A stretch of 64,000 nt of DNA from positions 337,123-401,122 of the forward strand of contig NZ_JAMCCQ010000003.1 in NCBI RefSeq assembly GCF_023370775.1. The letters run 5' to 3'. The position numbers and the translations under genes were made by a program. Below are positions 18,037-27,296 of this stretch, piece after piece (the first letter of the stretch is position 1; every line of letters begins with the position of its first letter). The notes under the pieces are model-generated. The model worked only from the letters and a program-made list of their open reading frames with translations, made no database searches and was not told the DNA's origin. Source of the stretch: Marivita sp. GX14005. GTDB taxonomy: Bacteria > Pseudomonadota > Alphaproteobacteria > Rhodobacterales > Rhodobacteraceae.

Positions 18037-19101
18037 CTAGGGCACTTTGATCCGAAGAGATTGGAGATAAACAGCATCCGCCCGATTTGGCCATTTCATA
18101 GTGCAATAATCGCGGTGCTCTTCCGGAATATAAAGAATACCAGCGCCAGTTTCAAACGAGGTTTCTAGTCTAGCAATTTTAAGCCAAATACTCATCGCAT
18201 CCAATTCCGCGTGTGCTTCCCGAAACTGGCAATACCAACTCAACTCATGTAGTTCTAGCTCGTCGAATCGACGTGGCAAATCAAGCGACTTGGCATAGTC
18301 CGGAAAGCCGTCATAGAGTCCAAGCAAACCATCAAGGCCGGCTAACGAATAGGTGTCTCCCCTAACAACCATCTTCAGTATTTGATCAACATCCAGCCTG
18401 TCGCCAAATCGCCGAGTGAGGTCGACCAGAACTTTTCCAAATTCTTGCGAGTCTACACGCGAAAGGTGCGGGCCTCGCTTGATAAGTTTGTCGATGGCAC
18501 CATTGAAGATCGCGATGTGGCCGTTCTTGCCGAGATGCTCGAGGAGCTCAGAAGCAAGCGCCAATGCCGTCGCATCATACTTTAATGAAAACACCTCGAA
18601 AAGCTTTTGAACGGCCATCAACTGAGAGCCTTCGGTTACGCCAAGCGCGATCTCTGGTAGCTGATGCTGGAACGACAGGTCTAGCCGGTTCTCTTCCGGG
18701 ACCTTCACCAGAACGCTTTTGGCCCCGTATAAGATGTCCTCTCGGCCAATTAGGTAATCCTGGAGCCACAAGTAGTGGATTTCGTTGCTCCGGACATTCA
18801 CCAAGAGAAGTAGAACTGGGACTCGGAACTGATTCGCATAACTCAGGTATTCAGTCCTTAGTCGAACGTAGTAGCCACGGTTCTTATGGATAGGACTGAG
18901 TGTTCCCTTGACCTGAAGTTTGACGAGGGCGCCAGATAATTCTTCAACACCATCAGTGACCTCAACAAGCTCTGCCTCCAAATCAATTCCGAAGTCATGC
19001 GATTGACTTCGGCAAATCCAATTCGGAGCATTAAGGAACGCACCTTGGGCAATATGCTCAGCTTGATCTCCGATCCTCTGCGAAATTGATCGTTTAGGCA
19101 A
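18037..19101 (-). CDS. DUF4365 domain-containing protein (nuclease-like)
   Basis: A 354-aa protein with an N-terminal DUF4365 domain (about 1-150): RIGDQAEHIAQGAF, SHDFGIDLEAELVEV and LVKLQVKGT. The D...E...QxK layout fits a PD-(D/E)XK nuclease fold. The remaining 200 residues are helical, end with a hydrophobic Trp-rich segment (ELSWYCQFREAHAELDAMSIW), and match nothing I know. It lies 134 bp downstream of the HerA gene on the same strand, so it could be the third gene of a SIR2-HerA-DUF4365 unit. DUF4365 is of unknown function but is seen repeatedly in defence loci. Base composition is lower in GC than the core genes. Confidence 0.82.
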   Translation of the reverse strand: MPKRSISQRIGDQAEHIAQGAFLNAPNWICRSQSHDFGIDLEAELVEVTDGVEELSGALVKLQVKGTLSPIHKNRGYYVRLRTEYLSYANQFRVPVLLLLVNVRSNEIHYLWLQDYLIGREDILYGAKSVLVKVPEENRLDLSFQHQLPEIALGVTEGSQLMAVQKLFEVFSLKYDATALALASELLEHLGKNGHIAIFNGAIDKLIKRGPHLSRVDSQEFGKVLVDLTRRFGDRLDVDQILKMVVRGDTYSLAGLDGLLGLYDGFPDYAKSLDLPRRFDELELHELSWYCQFREAHAELDAMSIWLKIARLETSFETGAGILYIPEEHRDYCTMKWPNRADAVYLQSLRIKVP

Positions 19102-19213
19102 CGTGCTGCTCCAATTTTAATCTGCAAGTGGTTTTTATTGCCTTCAGTGTAAAGCAAGCTTTTGCACGAAATGACTATCTCCTCGTAGCATTCACTCACC
19201 ACGCAAACTCGAA

Positions 19214-19248
19214 ATCAACCATCAACCATCAACCATCAACCATCAACC
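19214..19248. repeat. Tandem heptamer (ATCAACC) x5 at the end of the HerA gene
   Basis: Five exact, head-to-tail copies of the 7-bp unit ATCAACC on the plus strand (GGTTGAT on the coding strand). The HerA stop codon TGA lies inside the array, and the unit is not a multiple of three. Because a stop occurs within the first two units, changes in copy number would alter the spacing to the DUF4365 gene rather than the HerA protein. Confidence 0.95.
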
Positions 19249-21044
19249 AAATAGCCATTTTGCTCACGTCCCCAATACGATTGATAGTTTGGACCGTGGC
19301 TTTCCGGCTGCTGTCCTTTTTCAGGTCTACTCATTATGATCGGCAGAGGGGCCGGTAAATCGGGGCCGACGATGATCGCTTCGCCCTGTGATAGGGATGG
19401 AATGAATGCGGCTGCGCTGCGATCCAGATCACCACAAGCTCGTTCGATGGTCTCGCGGTCTCGGTCATTTGTGAGCCTGTGAACAAACAAGGTTCCAAGT
19501 TGACTGAGAACATCCTGCGGCACATCTCTGGGACGCTGGGTCGCAATCACGGTCGTCAGCCCATACTTCCGACCTTCCTTTGCAATCAGGCCAAATGCAT
19601 CAAGGTTCACACTATTGAATTCATCGCCAACAGTCCGGCCAATAAATTGATGCGCTTCATCCAGACAACAAACGAGCGGATTCTGGCGAAACTGGCCTCG
19701 CCGTGCAAGGCCGAGCAGGTAACGCCCCAGTGCATTCAAAAGCAATTCTCTGGTGTTGTGCTTAAAGCTCACCTTCTCGAAGGAAAGCACCATTGCATTG
19801 GAATTTGAATCGGCCAAGAAACGCTCAATCTCTCGACAAATATCCAGACCCGTGTCTGAGAACAGACAGGATAATTCGGGGGAGGTCAAAAAGGTTTCAA
19901 TGCGAATGATCAGTGAGTTGCAGTATCCAACTGCATTGTTTTCGATTTGACCATATCTCGATGCATCGTTGTTATGCACTGGCCTCACGCACTCGTTTCG
20001 CACTTGCCGAGACAGCGCTTTGAAATCAAACTGGCAAGTCTCAACTGCCAACTCGTCTGCAAGTATCAACTCAGCTTGACCGTATGCGAGGCGGCTCTGA
20101 TTTGCTTTTTCAATGGAACCTTGATCTTCCACAACCACGTGCCCAACCAGCTCGTCGTCTCTGCGAATTAATATATTTCGCCTCGAACCGTTCTCCTCGA
20201 CGGGGAACCGTTCCGCATCGGCCGCCAAAACTCGAGCCATACGAAGGCTCTTCGTTGCACTCCTCAGGGCTGGACCCTGACTTTGACCGGTTGGAGTAAG
20301 AAGAGCGTGCAGGTCCAATTCCGACAAGTTTTCACTCGGGAACCGAACCAAGGGCTGATCGTCATTGTCGGTTTCGCTAAACGAATACTGCCATGCGCCA
20401 GCCACCTTTCCTGTGAATTCTCCCGTGGGATCAAACAGTATACACTTCCCACCGATACGCACGATCTCATTGACGAGGCGGGAAACGGTCCAGCTCTTTC
20501 CCCCGCCCGTCGCGCCAAATACACCGCAATGACGACCGAACAGCTTCTCCGGCGGAATGCTGAGGGTAGCATCGTCCAGCCCGGAAAGGTGTCCCAGCTC
20601 GACGACCAGTTGCCTACCGCCTCCCTTTATGTCGCCTTCCAAGGCATCCTTGATGGAATTGGAAAGCGCTCCACCCTCTGCGAGGTAGACCCCATCACCT
20701 ACCCTTGGTTGCGTGTTGATGCCTCGTGTCGCTTTCCGAGTGGTTTTGCTAACGGTGGCCAAGAGCTGGACTCGCCCCTGCGGCTCTACCGTGGGGTCGG
20801 TTTCGATCTGGTGCTCAAGAACATTTCGTTGCCTTTCGGGAATGCCGACCTCCGTCACGCGCCCCAAGATCGCTGAGCGGTCGCAATCGACAAACACGAA
20901 ATCGCCAACCGAACCTTTGGCCAACCCGCGCCGACCAAGGGCTGCAAGTGCATTCGGCAAGGTGAGTTCAACGGCACTTGCCGTCACCCTTGTAACCGTT
21001 CCGATGCGCTTGGACGGGTCGATCAGAGAGGCAAGTTCGCTCAT
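19236..21044 (-). CDS. herA: HerA-type ATPase of a SIR2-HerA defence pair
   Basis: A 602-aa FtsK/HerA-fold hexameric ATPase. Residues 1-165 form the HAS-barrel-like N-terminus (GTVTRVTASAVELTLPNAL), Walker A GATGGGKS is at 177-184, Walker B CCLDEAHQF at about 459-467, and the sensor segment TVIATQRPRDVP and the arginine-rich LTNDRDRETIERACGD follow. It starts 4 bp inside the SIR2 gene (ATGA overlap), so the two are co-translated. SIR2-HerA pairs are established anti-phage systems (also called Nezha) in which the HerA hexamer assembles with SIR2 subunits and the complex consumes NAD+ or cleaves nucleic acid on infection. All ATPase motifs look intact. Confidence 0.92.
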   Translation of the reverse strand: MSELASLIDPSKRIGTVTRVTASAVELTLPNALAALGRRGLAKGSVGDFVFVDCDRSAILGRVTEVGIPERQRNVLEHQIETDPTVEPQGRVQLLATVSKTTRKATRGINTQPRVGDGVYLAEGGALSNSIKDALEGDIKGGGRQLVVELGHLSGLDDATLSIPPEKLFGRHCGVFGATGGGKSWTVSRLVNEIVRIGGKCILFDPTGEFTGKVAGAWQYSFSETDNDDQPLVRFPSENLSELDLHALLTPTGQSQGPALRSATKSLRMARVLAADAERFPVEENGSRRNILIRRDDELVGHVVVEDQGSIEKANQSRLAYGQAELILADELAVETCQFDFKALSRQVRNECVRPVHNNDASRYGQIENNAVGYCNSLIIRIETFLTSPELSCLFSDTGLDICREIERFLADSNSNAMVLSFEKVSFKHNTRELLLNALGRYLLGLARRGQFRQNPLVCCLDEAHQFIGRTVGDEFNSVNLDAFGLIAKEGRKYGLTTVIATQRPRDVPQDVLSQLGTLFVHRLTNDRDRETIERACGDLDRSAAAFIPSLSQGEAIIVGPDLPAPLPIIMSRPEKGQQPESHGPNYQSYWGREQNGYLVDG

Positions 21045-22417
21045 GCGCCGTCGCCCTCGCGTAGCTTTTCAAGCCGATCCTGCAAGAGCTGACGATCCGT
21101 CTTGCCCGATATCATCGGCAAGGCGTCGGCAAGGTCTTCGAAGCGGCCATTCAACATCGTGATGCGCGTATCACCCTGCTGCACAAGTCGCGCGATCTTG
21201 CTCTGGTAAGGGCGTTGTGCCGCCAGATCGAGGTCGATCTCCTGCGCGTCTTCATCAAATAGCTTTTGATGCTCCACGAACCCGCGATCACAAAGGACCA
21301 GGTGCAGCGACAGGTTCGTTTCGATAGCTGACCAGATCGGGGCGCTGATATGGTCGTCTGCAAAGCCGAAGCCGGAGACGATCAACGTTGTATCGGGTTC
21401 CCGCAAAGCTGCCTGAAAGGCTGCGAACATGTCGAGATAAGGGGTTTCGAACGCCTCCTGATACTTAGAAGATCGAGGATAGATCAGGACTGGTTTGCGG
21501 TCTTCGGCGGTATCATCGACGCTTCGAATGACGACTTCATCCGACCGTCGCCGCCAATCCACCGAACCATGCAGCTTGTAGAGGTGGAACACACCGTCAA
21601 GGTAGTCCGCCTTCGTGCTTGAAGCGGCCCGCCGCACGATATCATGGTCGAAGTGGTCACGGTTGAACCTTTGCTCTGCGCTGTGGGAAAATCCGTCTAT
21701 CAGCACGACTCCGAGACGCAAGCCAGCCGTTTCGATGCAGAGATCGTAATTCGTGGTGAACAGCCTCACTCTGGGCTTTTCCGGTGATCGGCGGGCGAAC
21801 TTCTTCAAGAACGCCCAGTGTGCTGGCAAATCAGTTTCCGCACCAACGAAACCCACTTTGCCCAAGATCGTGTTCTCAGCAACGCGAACGAACTCAATCA
21901 GCTCTTCCAACCAAGGCCAATCAGCGAAATCAGGATCGTTCCTTGACCGAATACTGAGCAACTCGATTTGCATTTTGCAGAGGCTCAAAAGGCTTTCGAT
22001 ATCTCCGGCTTTCTGCTTCCCATCACTGTCATTCTGCGGCAAGTTGCCCGTTATTTTCTTCGCCAGATCGTCGAACTCTTTGTTGTCAACCAAATTGTCT
22101 TCTGAAACAGCGTCCCGAACGGCATGCCAAAGGTCGCCCATCCCCGGAGCATGCGGCCCGCGATCGTTGTTGGCCGAAAAGGACGCTCCAGACCCCAAAA
22201 GCACCGCGACATTGGTCGAATGCAGAGCGGCCAGTAGAGCTTCCTCAACCTGATCCTTGCATCCTGCCTTGGGTTTCTTGCTGGGCTCTTGAGAATCCTC
22301 GTTCTCACCCTCCCAGCGCAGCCACTTTCCGTCGCGCGTCAACAGGCGCAGCAACTCTTTTTTGCCAACCGGCTGCCCATCCCAAAAGTTGTTCAATTTT
22401 AACACCCGAAAATACAA
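21041..22417 (-). CDS. SIR2-family NADase-like effector of a SIR2-HerA pair
   Basis: A protein of up to 458 aa with the SIR2 NAD-binding fold: GSGASF at 75-80 (family GAGxS), TNYD at 222-225, LHGSVDW at 282-288 with H283 as the likely catalytic His, and SGFGFADDH at 348-356, a form common in defence SIR2 proteins. The first 65 residues precede the fold and are unassigned. The longest reading starts at TTG 22417, but the only AGGA sequence sits directly before it; GTG at 22405 is an alternative, so the true start is uncertain. The protein should hydrolyse NAD+ when activated and cause abortive infection together with HerA, encoded immediately downstream. Confidence 0.9.
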   Translation of the reverse strand: MYFRVLKLNNFWDGQPVGKKELLRLLTRDGKWLRWEGENEDSQEPSKKPKAGCKDQVEEALLAALHSTNVAVLLGSGASFSANNDRGPHAPGMGDLWHAVRDAVSEDNLVDNKEFDDLAKKITGNLPQNDSDGKQKAGDIESLLSLCKMQIELLSIRSRNDPDFADWPWLEELIEFVRVAENTILGKVGFVGAETDLPAHWAFLKKFARRSPEKPRVRLFTTNYDLCIETAGLRLGVVLIDGFSHSAEQRFNRDHFDHDIVRRAASSTKADYLDGVFHLYKLHGSVDWRRRSDEVVIRSVDDTAEDRKPVLIYPRSSKYQEAFETPYLDMFAAFQAALREPDTTLIVSGFGFADDHISAPIWSAIETNLSLHLVLCDRGFVEHQKLFDEDAQEIDLDLAAQRPYQSKIARLVQQGDTRITMLNGRFEDLADALPMISGKTDRQLLQDRLEKLREGDGA

Positions 22418-23297
22418 TCCTAAGGCGAGGCTAGTTTAGTTTGACTGCCTGGTAAATCGTTCAAAAAACACGGTGCTCAAATGGGTTCGCACTTTGAGGC
22501 CACTGGCAAACGAATGGCAGCTTTTTGTAACTCTGTCGTTTCAACTTGCTCCTGCTCCAAACGACTGGAACCCGCCCGGTCCGGCAAAACGAGGACTACA
22601 CCAGTTCAGCGTGTGAAACGAAAAATCATGAAAAGCTCGGCCCCACGTCGCATCGCCAATACTACATGTAGATCTGGGCTACTGTGAAACCTACTGAAAA
22701 CGGCAACTTCCGGCGGGAAATCTGGGAAAACCGCGGTCACATTTCGTCTCAATTTTTCCTCTAAGCACACAATCCCTCAGATTTACAAACGCACGCCTCG
22801 CAAGCCATTGAAAAGATTAGATTGGAAGTCATCGAGGATCACGCAGACTGCGTCGGAACCTTTACGTCCCTGCCTTCAACCTTTCCCACACCAGGAATGG
22901 GGTAATAAAATACCTTTAACTATAACCGACCCCGCGCAAGGTCATGCAAGGCGCACGCAAGGCACAACTCCCACACCAGAAAGGCAACGCAAGGATCAGA
23001 CACGGAGAGCGGCAAATCTAGATTTGGTGTTTGCGCTCAACATGAACTGACCGAAATCTCGCTCAATACCTCAACGATTAGAGATCTTAACACCTGGGAT
23101 GAAAAGAACACGCATACCGCAAAGGACGGATTGCCTGCGCTACCCTGACGTGAAATGATCACATCATGTCATGCGATGAATCTAAGAGTTCCGTTGGCAG
23201 GTCGCCACCTTAGGTGAGGAGCATCCACGCCGCATTTCCCCCTAGAAACATCCGGCTACACACTCCGACTGCCACCATAAAATCCCGAGTTTCACCT
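22418..23297. other. 880-bp gene-poor region between defence modules
   Basis: This stretch separates the minus-strand SIR2-HerA unit from the plus-strand SbcD-like gene and must contain both promoters. ORFs here (for example 22808-23050, 80 codons) have no recognisable product or ribosome site. It is visibly AT-richer than the core. It contains a cluster of GCAAGG words near 22937-22993 and, at 23155-23167, the palindrome ATGATCACATCAT followed by CATGTCATG, which may be an operator. I cannot exclude a small RNA. Confidence 0.5.
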
Positions 23298-24428
23298 ATG
23301 AGTTTTCGCTTCATCCATTCCAGCGACCTGCATCTCGGCCGCCGCTTTCTCAACCTGCCTGAAGCGCAGGACGGCAACCTCCGCGGTCGGCTCATGGAGG
23401 CCCGCTTCGACAAGATCCAGCGCCTCGCCGCTGCAGCGCGCGAACACGGCGCTGCGCATGTTCTGCTGGCCGGTGACACTTTCGACTCGGCAACCCCTTC
23501 TCCCCAAGTGCTGCGTCAGGCGCTGGCGGCAATGCGGGACGAGGGCGAGGTCACGTGGTGGCTTCTGCCCGGCAACCACGACAATATGCGCAATGCGGAA
23601 CCCATCTGGAATCAGATCAGTCGTGATGGACCGGACAACGTCCGTGCGCTGCTTGATGAAGCCTCTACCGATCTCGCTGAGGGTGTCACCCTACTCCCGT
23701 GTCCGGTTCCGGTGCGTGCGACAGGGCGCGACCTGACGGACGCTCTACCACGCATGGATACACCAGAAGGCACGATCCGTATCGGCCTTGCCCATGGAGG
23801 CGTCGTGGATTTCTCTGACCGTGGCGATCACATTCCGCCGGACAGAGACCGAACCGCAGGTCTGGACTACCTTGCGCTCGGTGACTGGCATGGTCGCATG
23901 AAGGTGTCGAGCCGAACCCAGTATTCCGGGTCGCCGGAGCAGGATCAGTTCAAGCATGGGATTCGCGGTCGCTGCCTTGCCGTCACTATTTCCGCTCAAG
24001 GAGCACAGCCAGAAGTCACCGAGATCGAAACCGGCAGCTTCCTGTGGCAGGAAACTGAGCTGGCACTCCACGAAGGCGAAGATGCAGCCACCGCATTAGA
24101 AGCCCTTCTGCCCTCTCAGGATTGGCGAAACACGCTGCTCAAGGTCCGTGCGTCCGGTTGGGCTCCCATGTCTGGACATGCTGGGCTCAACATCACTGCG
24201 GAGCGTCACGCGCCCGAGTTTGCCTATCTTGAACTTGATGCAGCCAGCCTCGGCACCTTGCACAGTGTTGCCGACCTCGACGAGATCGACCACGCAGGTG
24301 CCATGCGGCTCGCTGCAGAACAATTGATGACCGAAGCCGAAGATCCGGCCCTCTCAGAAGACGATCGCGCCGTCGCTGCCGCTGCGCTCAACCGCCTCTA
24401 TGCCTATGCACAGGAGGCGGCGAAATGA
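23298..24428 (+). CDS. SbcD/YhaO-like metallophosphoesterase (DNA repair exonuclease)
   Basis: A 376-aa calcineurin-like phosphoesterase of the Mre11/SbcD/YhaO type. All metal-binding motifs are present: HSSDLHLGRR near residue 7-16, LAGDTFDSA, LLPGNHDNMRN, AHGGV and LGDWHGRM. I place the start at ATG 23298 (MSFRFIHSSDLH); the open frame extends 84 bp upstream from 23214, but the extension has no domain content. The last 140 residues would bind the ATPase partner. The partner gene follows with a 4-bp ATGA overlap. The expected activity is Mn-dependent nuclease on DNA ends, controlled by the ATPase. Whether the pair serves repair or defence is open; its place in the island favours defence. Confidence 0.88.
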   Translation: MSFRFIHSSDLHLGRRFLNLPEAQDGNLRGRLMEARFDKIQRLAAAAREHGAAHVLLAGDTFDSATPSPQVLRQALAAMRDEGEVTWWLLPGNHDNMRNAEPIWNQISRDGPDNVRALLDEASTDLAEGVTLLPCPVPVRATGRDLTDALPRMDTPEGTIRIGLAHGGVVDFSDRGDHIPPDRDRTAGLDYLALGDWHGRMKVSSRTQYSGSPEQDQFKHGIRGRCLAVTISAQGAQPEVTEIETGSFLWQETELALHEGEDAATALEALLPSQDWRNTLLKVRASGWAPMSGHAGLNITAERHAPEFAYLELDAASLGTLHSVADLDEIDHAGAMRLAAEQLMTEAEDPALSEDDRAVAAAALNRLYAYAQEAAK

Positions 24429-27028
24429 GGCTGCGTTCCATCACCCTGAAAGACGTTCGACGTTTCATTGAACCTGTCCGCATCGATGGGATCACCGATG
24501 GCGTGAATGTGCTGTGCGCTCCGAACGAATTCGGGAAATCGACCGTCTTCGATGCGCTCCGAGCGCTGTTCTTCGTCCCTCACGGGTCGACCAAGAAAGA
24601 CATCAAGCATCTCCGGCCGCATGCCGGCGGTGCACCTGAGGTCTCCGTCGAGGTGCAAACCCCGGATGGACTGTTCGTGATCTCCAAGCGCTGGTTCGGC
24701 AAGTCCGCGGCGAAGGTCATGCGTGGCGATGTCCTGATCGCGCAAGCGGACGAGGCTGAAGCCTGGATCTCTCGCCTGCTCGGCGGTGGTGATGGCGGTC
24801 CTTCCGGCCTCCTCTGGGTGCGACAAGGGCTTCTTGGCCTGTCAGATGGTGAAAAGAGCGAGCAGACGACGGCTCTTGAAGCGCGCCGGGACCTTTTGTC
24901 TTCGGTGACAGGCGAAGTGGAGACGATGACCGGTGGTCGCCGAATGGATGCCGCGCTGGCGCGTTGTCATGAAGAACTGTTTGCCTATGCCACTGCGACC
25001 GGACGCCCTAAAGCGGGCGGCCCTTGGTCGGATGCCATTCAGGAAGTCGAAACGCTCTCCGCAGACCGCGACAAGCTCGCAAGTCAGGTTGAGCTCCTCC
25101 AGTCTGCCCTCGACGAGCGCAGACGCCACCGCGATGAGCTTGCAGACCTGGAAGCCCCGGACGCCGTCGCCGAGCGCAAGTCGCGCCTTGACGCAGCAGA
25201 GGCAGCTTTCGCGGCCGCGGAGGCCTATACAGGCAAGGTCAAGGCAGCAGAGCAGGCACTGCAGACGGCCACCTTGGTTGCGGATCGCGCGCGACAGGAA
25301 CTTAAGGTTCTCCGTGACGCCCGGATAGAGAAGTCGGCAAGTGAAACGGCCGAGCGGCTAGCCTCCGAACATCTCGTTAAGGCGCAGGACGAACTTGCGA
25401 GGCATGAGAAGGCGCTTGCCGAAGCCACAAAGGCACACGATGAGGCGGAAGAAGAACGCAAACATGCAGACACCCTCGTGCGCAGGATCCAGGCCCAAAC
25501 GTCCGCCACCGCCGCGCGCGAACGCCGCGCTGAGCTGGAGGAACGGATTGAAAAAGCACGGTCCTGCCGGGAAAAGGTTGAAGCCGCCAAGGCCACTGCA
25601 TCGGTCGGACCTGATGACAGGCAAATGGAGAAACTACGAGGGCTCTCAGCTGCCCTCACAACGGCGCGCGCACTCAGGGATAGCACGGCGACACGGGTGA
25701 CCATGCGCTACGCTCCAAACCGCGCAGGGCATGTTCAGCAGGCCGGTAAAGCCCTTGCCGACGGCCGAGAGCTTGCGATCCACACAGACACGGTATTGCA
25801 CCTCGAGGGTCTTGGCGAGTTGACTGTGCATCCCGGCGAGAGACCTGCTGATATTGGAGATGTCTCTCAAGCCGAAGCCGATCTCGCTGAGGCCCTGACT
25901 TGGCTTGGGGTCTCGTCGGTCGAGGATGCCGCACGTGCGCACCAGAAGCGCCAGGAAGCAAAAAGCAAGCTGCTGCAGTTGGAGGCTGAGTTCCGGGGCC
26001 ACGCGCCAAGAGGCATCGAAGATCTGCAGAAACAGATCGCAGCACTCCCGGATGCACCGGCACAGGACATCGAAGAGCTGCCTCCGCTGGATGAGGCAGA
26101 GGTCAAGCTTCAGTCGGCCAGTAGAATGGTCCTGGAACTGCGTGCCAGAATGAATGCCGCGCGGGATCAACGGGACAAGGCGCGCACCGCACACACAACA
26201 GCACTCGTGCGCAAGGAAGAGGCAGAGCGGCGGCTGAACTCGGCAATAGAGGCTTTGGGGCGCTTGGCGCAGCAGGACGAAGATGCACTGGCGGCTGTCG
26301 CCGCCCAAGCTAACGAGAAACGCCTTGAAGCAGAAAATGACCTCGCCGAGGCGCAGTCTGGTGCACCCGACATCGCCGCGGCCAAGGCTGCGTTGACGCG
26401 TGCGCAGTCGATCGAGGATGCAGCACGCATCAGGATTGAAGAACTGCGACCAACCATCGCTGCACTGGATGAACGGATCCGGGGGAGCGCTGGTGAAGCG
26501 GTCGAGGAGCGGCTTCAGGAAACCGAGGAGAAGCTTGAGGCGGCCGAGATGCGGTTGGCTTGCATCGCGCGCGAGGTCAAGGTGCTGGAGCGTTTACAGG
26601 CAACTCTCGAAGCGGCCCGTTCGGCGGCACGAGACCGTTATTTCGAACCGGTCGCCGGAGAATTGCGCCCCCTGCTCCACCTCCTTTGGCCAGATGCCGA
26701 GCTGAACTGGGCAGACGACACGCTTCTTCCGCAGTCGCTGATCAGAAACGGTCAGGAAGAGACCGTGGACATCCTGTCAGCTGGCACGCAGGAGCAGATC
26801 GCGCTCCTGGTTCGGTTGGCCTTTGCCAGGCTCCTGTCAAAGGACGGACGCCACGCTCCGGTCATCCTAGACGACGCGCTGGTCTTCACCGATGACGACC
26901 GGATCGAGCGCATGTTCGACGCTCTGCACCGCCAGGCTAGCGACCTGCAGATCATCGTGCTGAGCTGCCGACAGCGCGCGTTCCGGGACTTGGGTGGAAA
27001 AGCGCTTCAGATTTCTACCACCGACTGA
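24425..27028 (+). CDS. SbcC/YhaN-like SMC-type ATPase
   Basis: An 867-aa ATPase with split head domains and a long coiled coil. Walker A is CAPNEFGKST at 31-40, the variant form (NEFGKS) typical of YhaN/AAA_27 proteins. Ala/Glu/Arg-rich heptads run from about 200 to 400 and from 460 to 750, the signature region SAGTQEQIALLVRLAFARLL lies near 780-800 and Walker B VILDDA at about 813-818. No CxxC zinc hook is visible at the coil tip; instead a small globular insert at about 430-500 (RELAIHTDTVLHLEGLGELTVHPGE) lies there, as in YhaN. With the SbcD-like partner it should form a DNA-end-processing complex. Length agrees with YhaN-like proteins. Confidence 0.87.
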   Translation: MRLRSITLKDVRRFIEPVRIDGITDGVNVLCAPNEFGKSTVFDALRALFFVPHGSTKKDIKHLRPHAGGAPEVSVEVQTPDGLFVISKRWFGKSAAKVMRGDVLIAQADEAEAWISRLLGGGDGGPSGLLWVRQGLLGLSDGEKSEQTTALEARRDLLSSVTGEVETMTGGRRMDAALARCHEELFAYATATGRPKAGGPWSDAIQEVETLSADRDKLASQVELLQSALDERRRHRDELADLEAPDAVAERKSRLDAAEAAFAAAEAYTGKVKAAEQALQTATLVADRARQELKVLRDARIEKSASETAERLASEHLVKAQDELARHEKALAEATKAHDEAEEERKHADTLVRRIQAQTSATAARERRAELEERIEKARSCREKVEAAKATASVGPDDRQMEKLRGLSAALTTARALRDSTATRVTMRYAPNRAGHVQQAGKALADGRELAIHTDTVLHLEGLGELTVHPGERPADIGDVSQAEADLAEALTWLGVSSVEDAARAHQKRQEAKSKLLQLEAEFRGHAPRGIEDLQKQIAALPDAPAQDIEELPPLDEAEVKLQSASRMVLELRARMNAARDQRDKARTAHTTALVRKEEAERRLNSAIEALGRLAQQDEDALAAVAAQANEKRLEAENDLAEAQSGAPDIAAAKAALTRAQSIEDAARIRIEELRPTIAALDERIRGSAGEAVEERLQETEEKLEAAEMRLACIAREVKVLERLQATLEAARSAARDRYFEPVAGELRPLLHLLWPDAELNWADDTLLPQSLIRNGQEETVDILSAGTQEQIALLVRLAFARLLSKDGRHAPVILDDALVFTDDDRIERMFDALHRQASDLQIIVLSCRQRAFRDLGGKALQISTTD

Positions 27029-27126
27029 CAAACGAAATGGACGACTTGTTCATCAAGCCAACATGCGTTGTGCGCGTCCTCTCAGCGGCCCGGAGAGAGT
27101 CGCTGAGAGGCAGCTTGCGCTTGGCG

Positions 27127-27294
27127 CTACCGACCCAGCCTGGGTGCGCTGAGACTCGCCCTGAGGGCCTGCACAGCGTGCAGCGAAGGGCTGCGGACTT
27201 TGCCGCCGTAGAGATCTCGCAGGAAGGTCAGCCACGCCAGTTCCGCGTCTGTGACAACCGGCGATCTTTCGGGAAGTTTTATGCCCAAATTCAT
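27127..27294 (-). CDS. Small hypothetical protein, 55 aa, downstream of XRE regulator
   Basis: An ATG ORF (MNLGIKLPERSPVVTDAELA...) ending at TAG 27129-27127. It starts only 2 bp after the stop of the XRE regulator gene, which suggests one transcript and coupled translation. No domain, signal peptide or membrane segment is seen. Its position makes it a possible partner (for example antitoxin-like or accessory factor) of the regulator, but that is speculation. It converges with the SbcC-like gene, whose stop lies 98 bp away. Confidence 0.5.
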   Translation of the reverse strand: MNLGIKLPERSPVVTDAELAWLTFLRDLYGGKVRSPSLHAVQALRASLSAPRLGR

Positions 27295-27296
27295 GA

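Noticed and set aside
22808..23050. An 80-codon plus-strand ORF in the gene-poor region
   Set aside because: No recognisable domain, ribosome site or coding-like composition.
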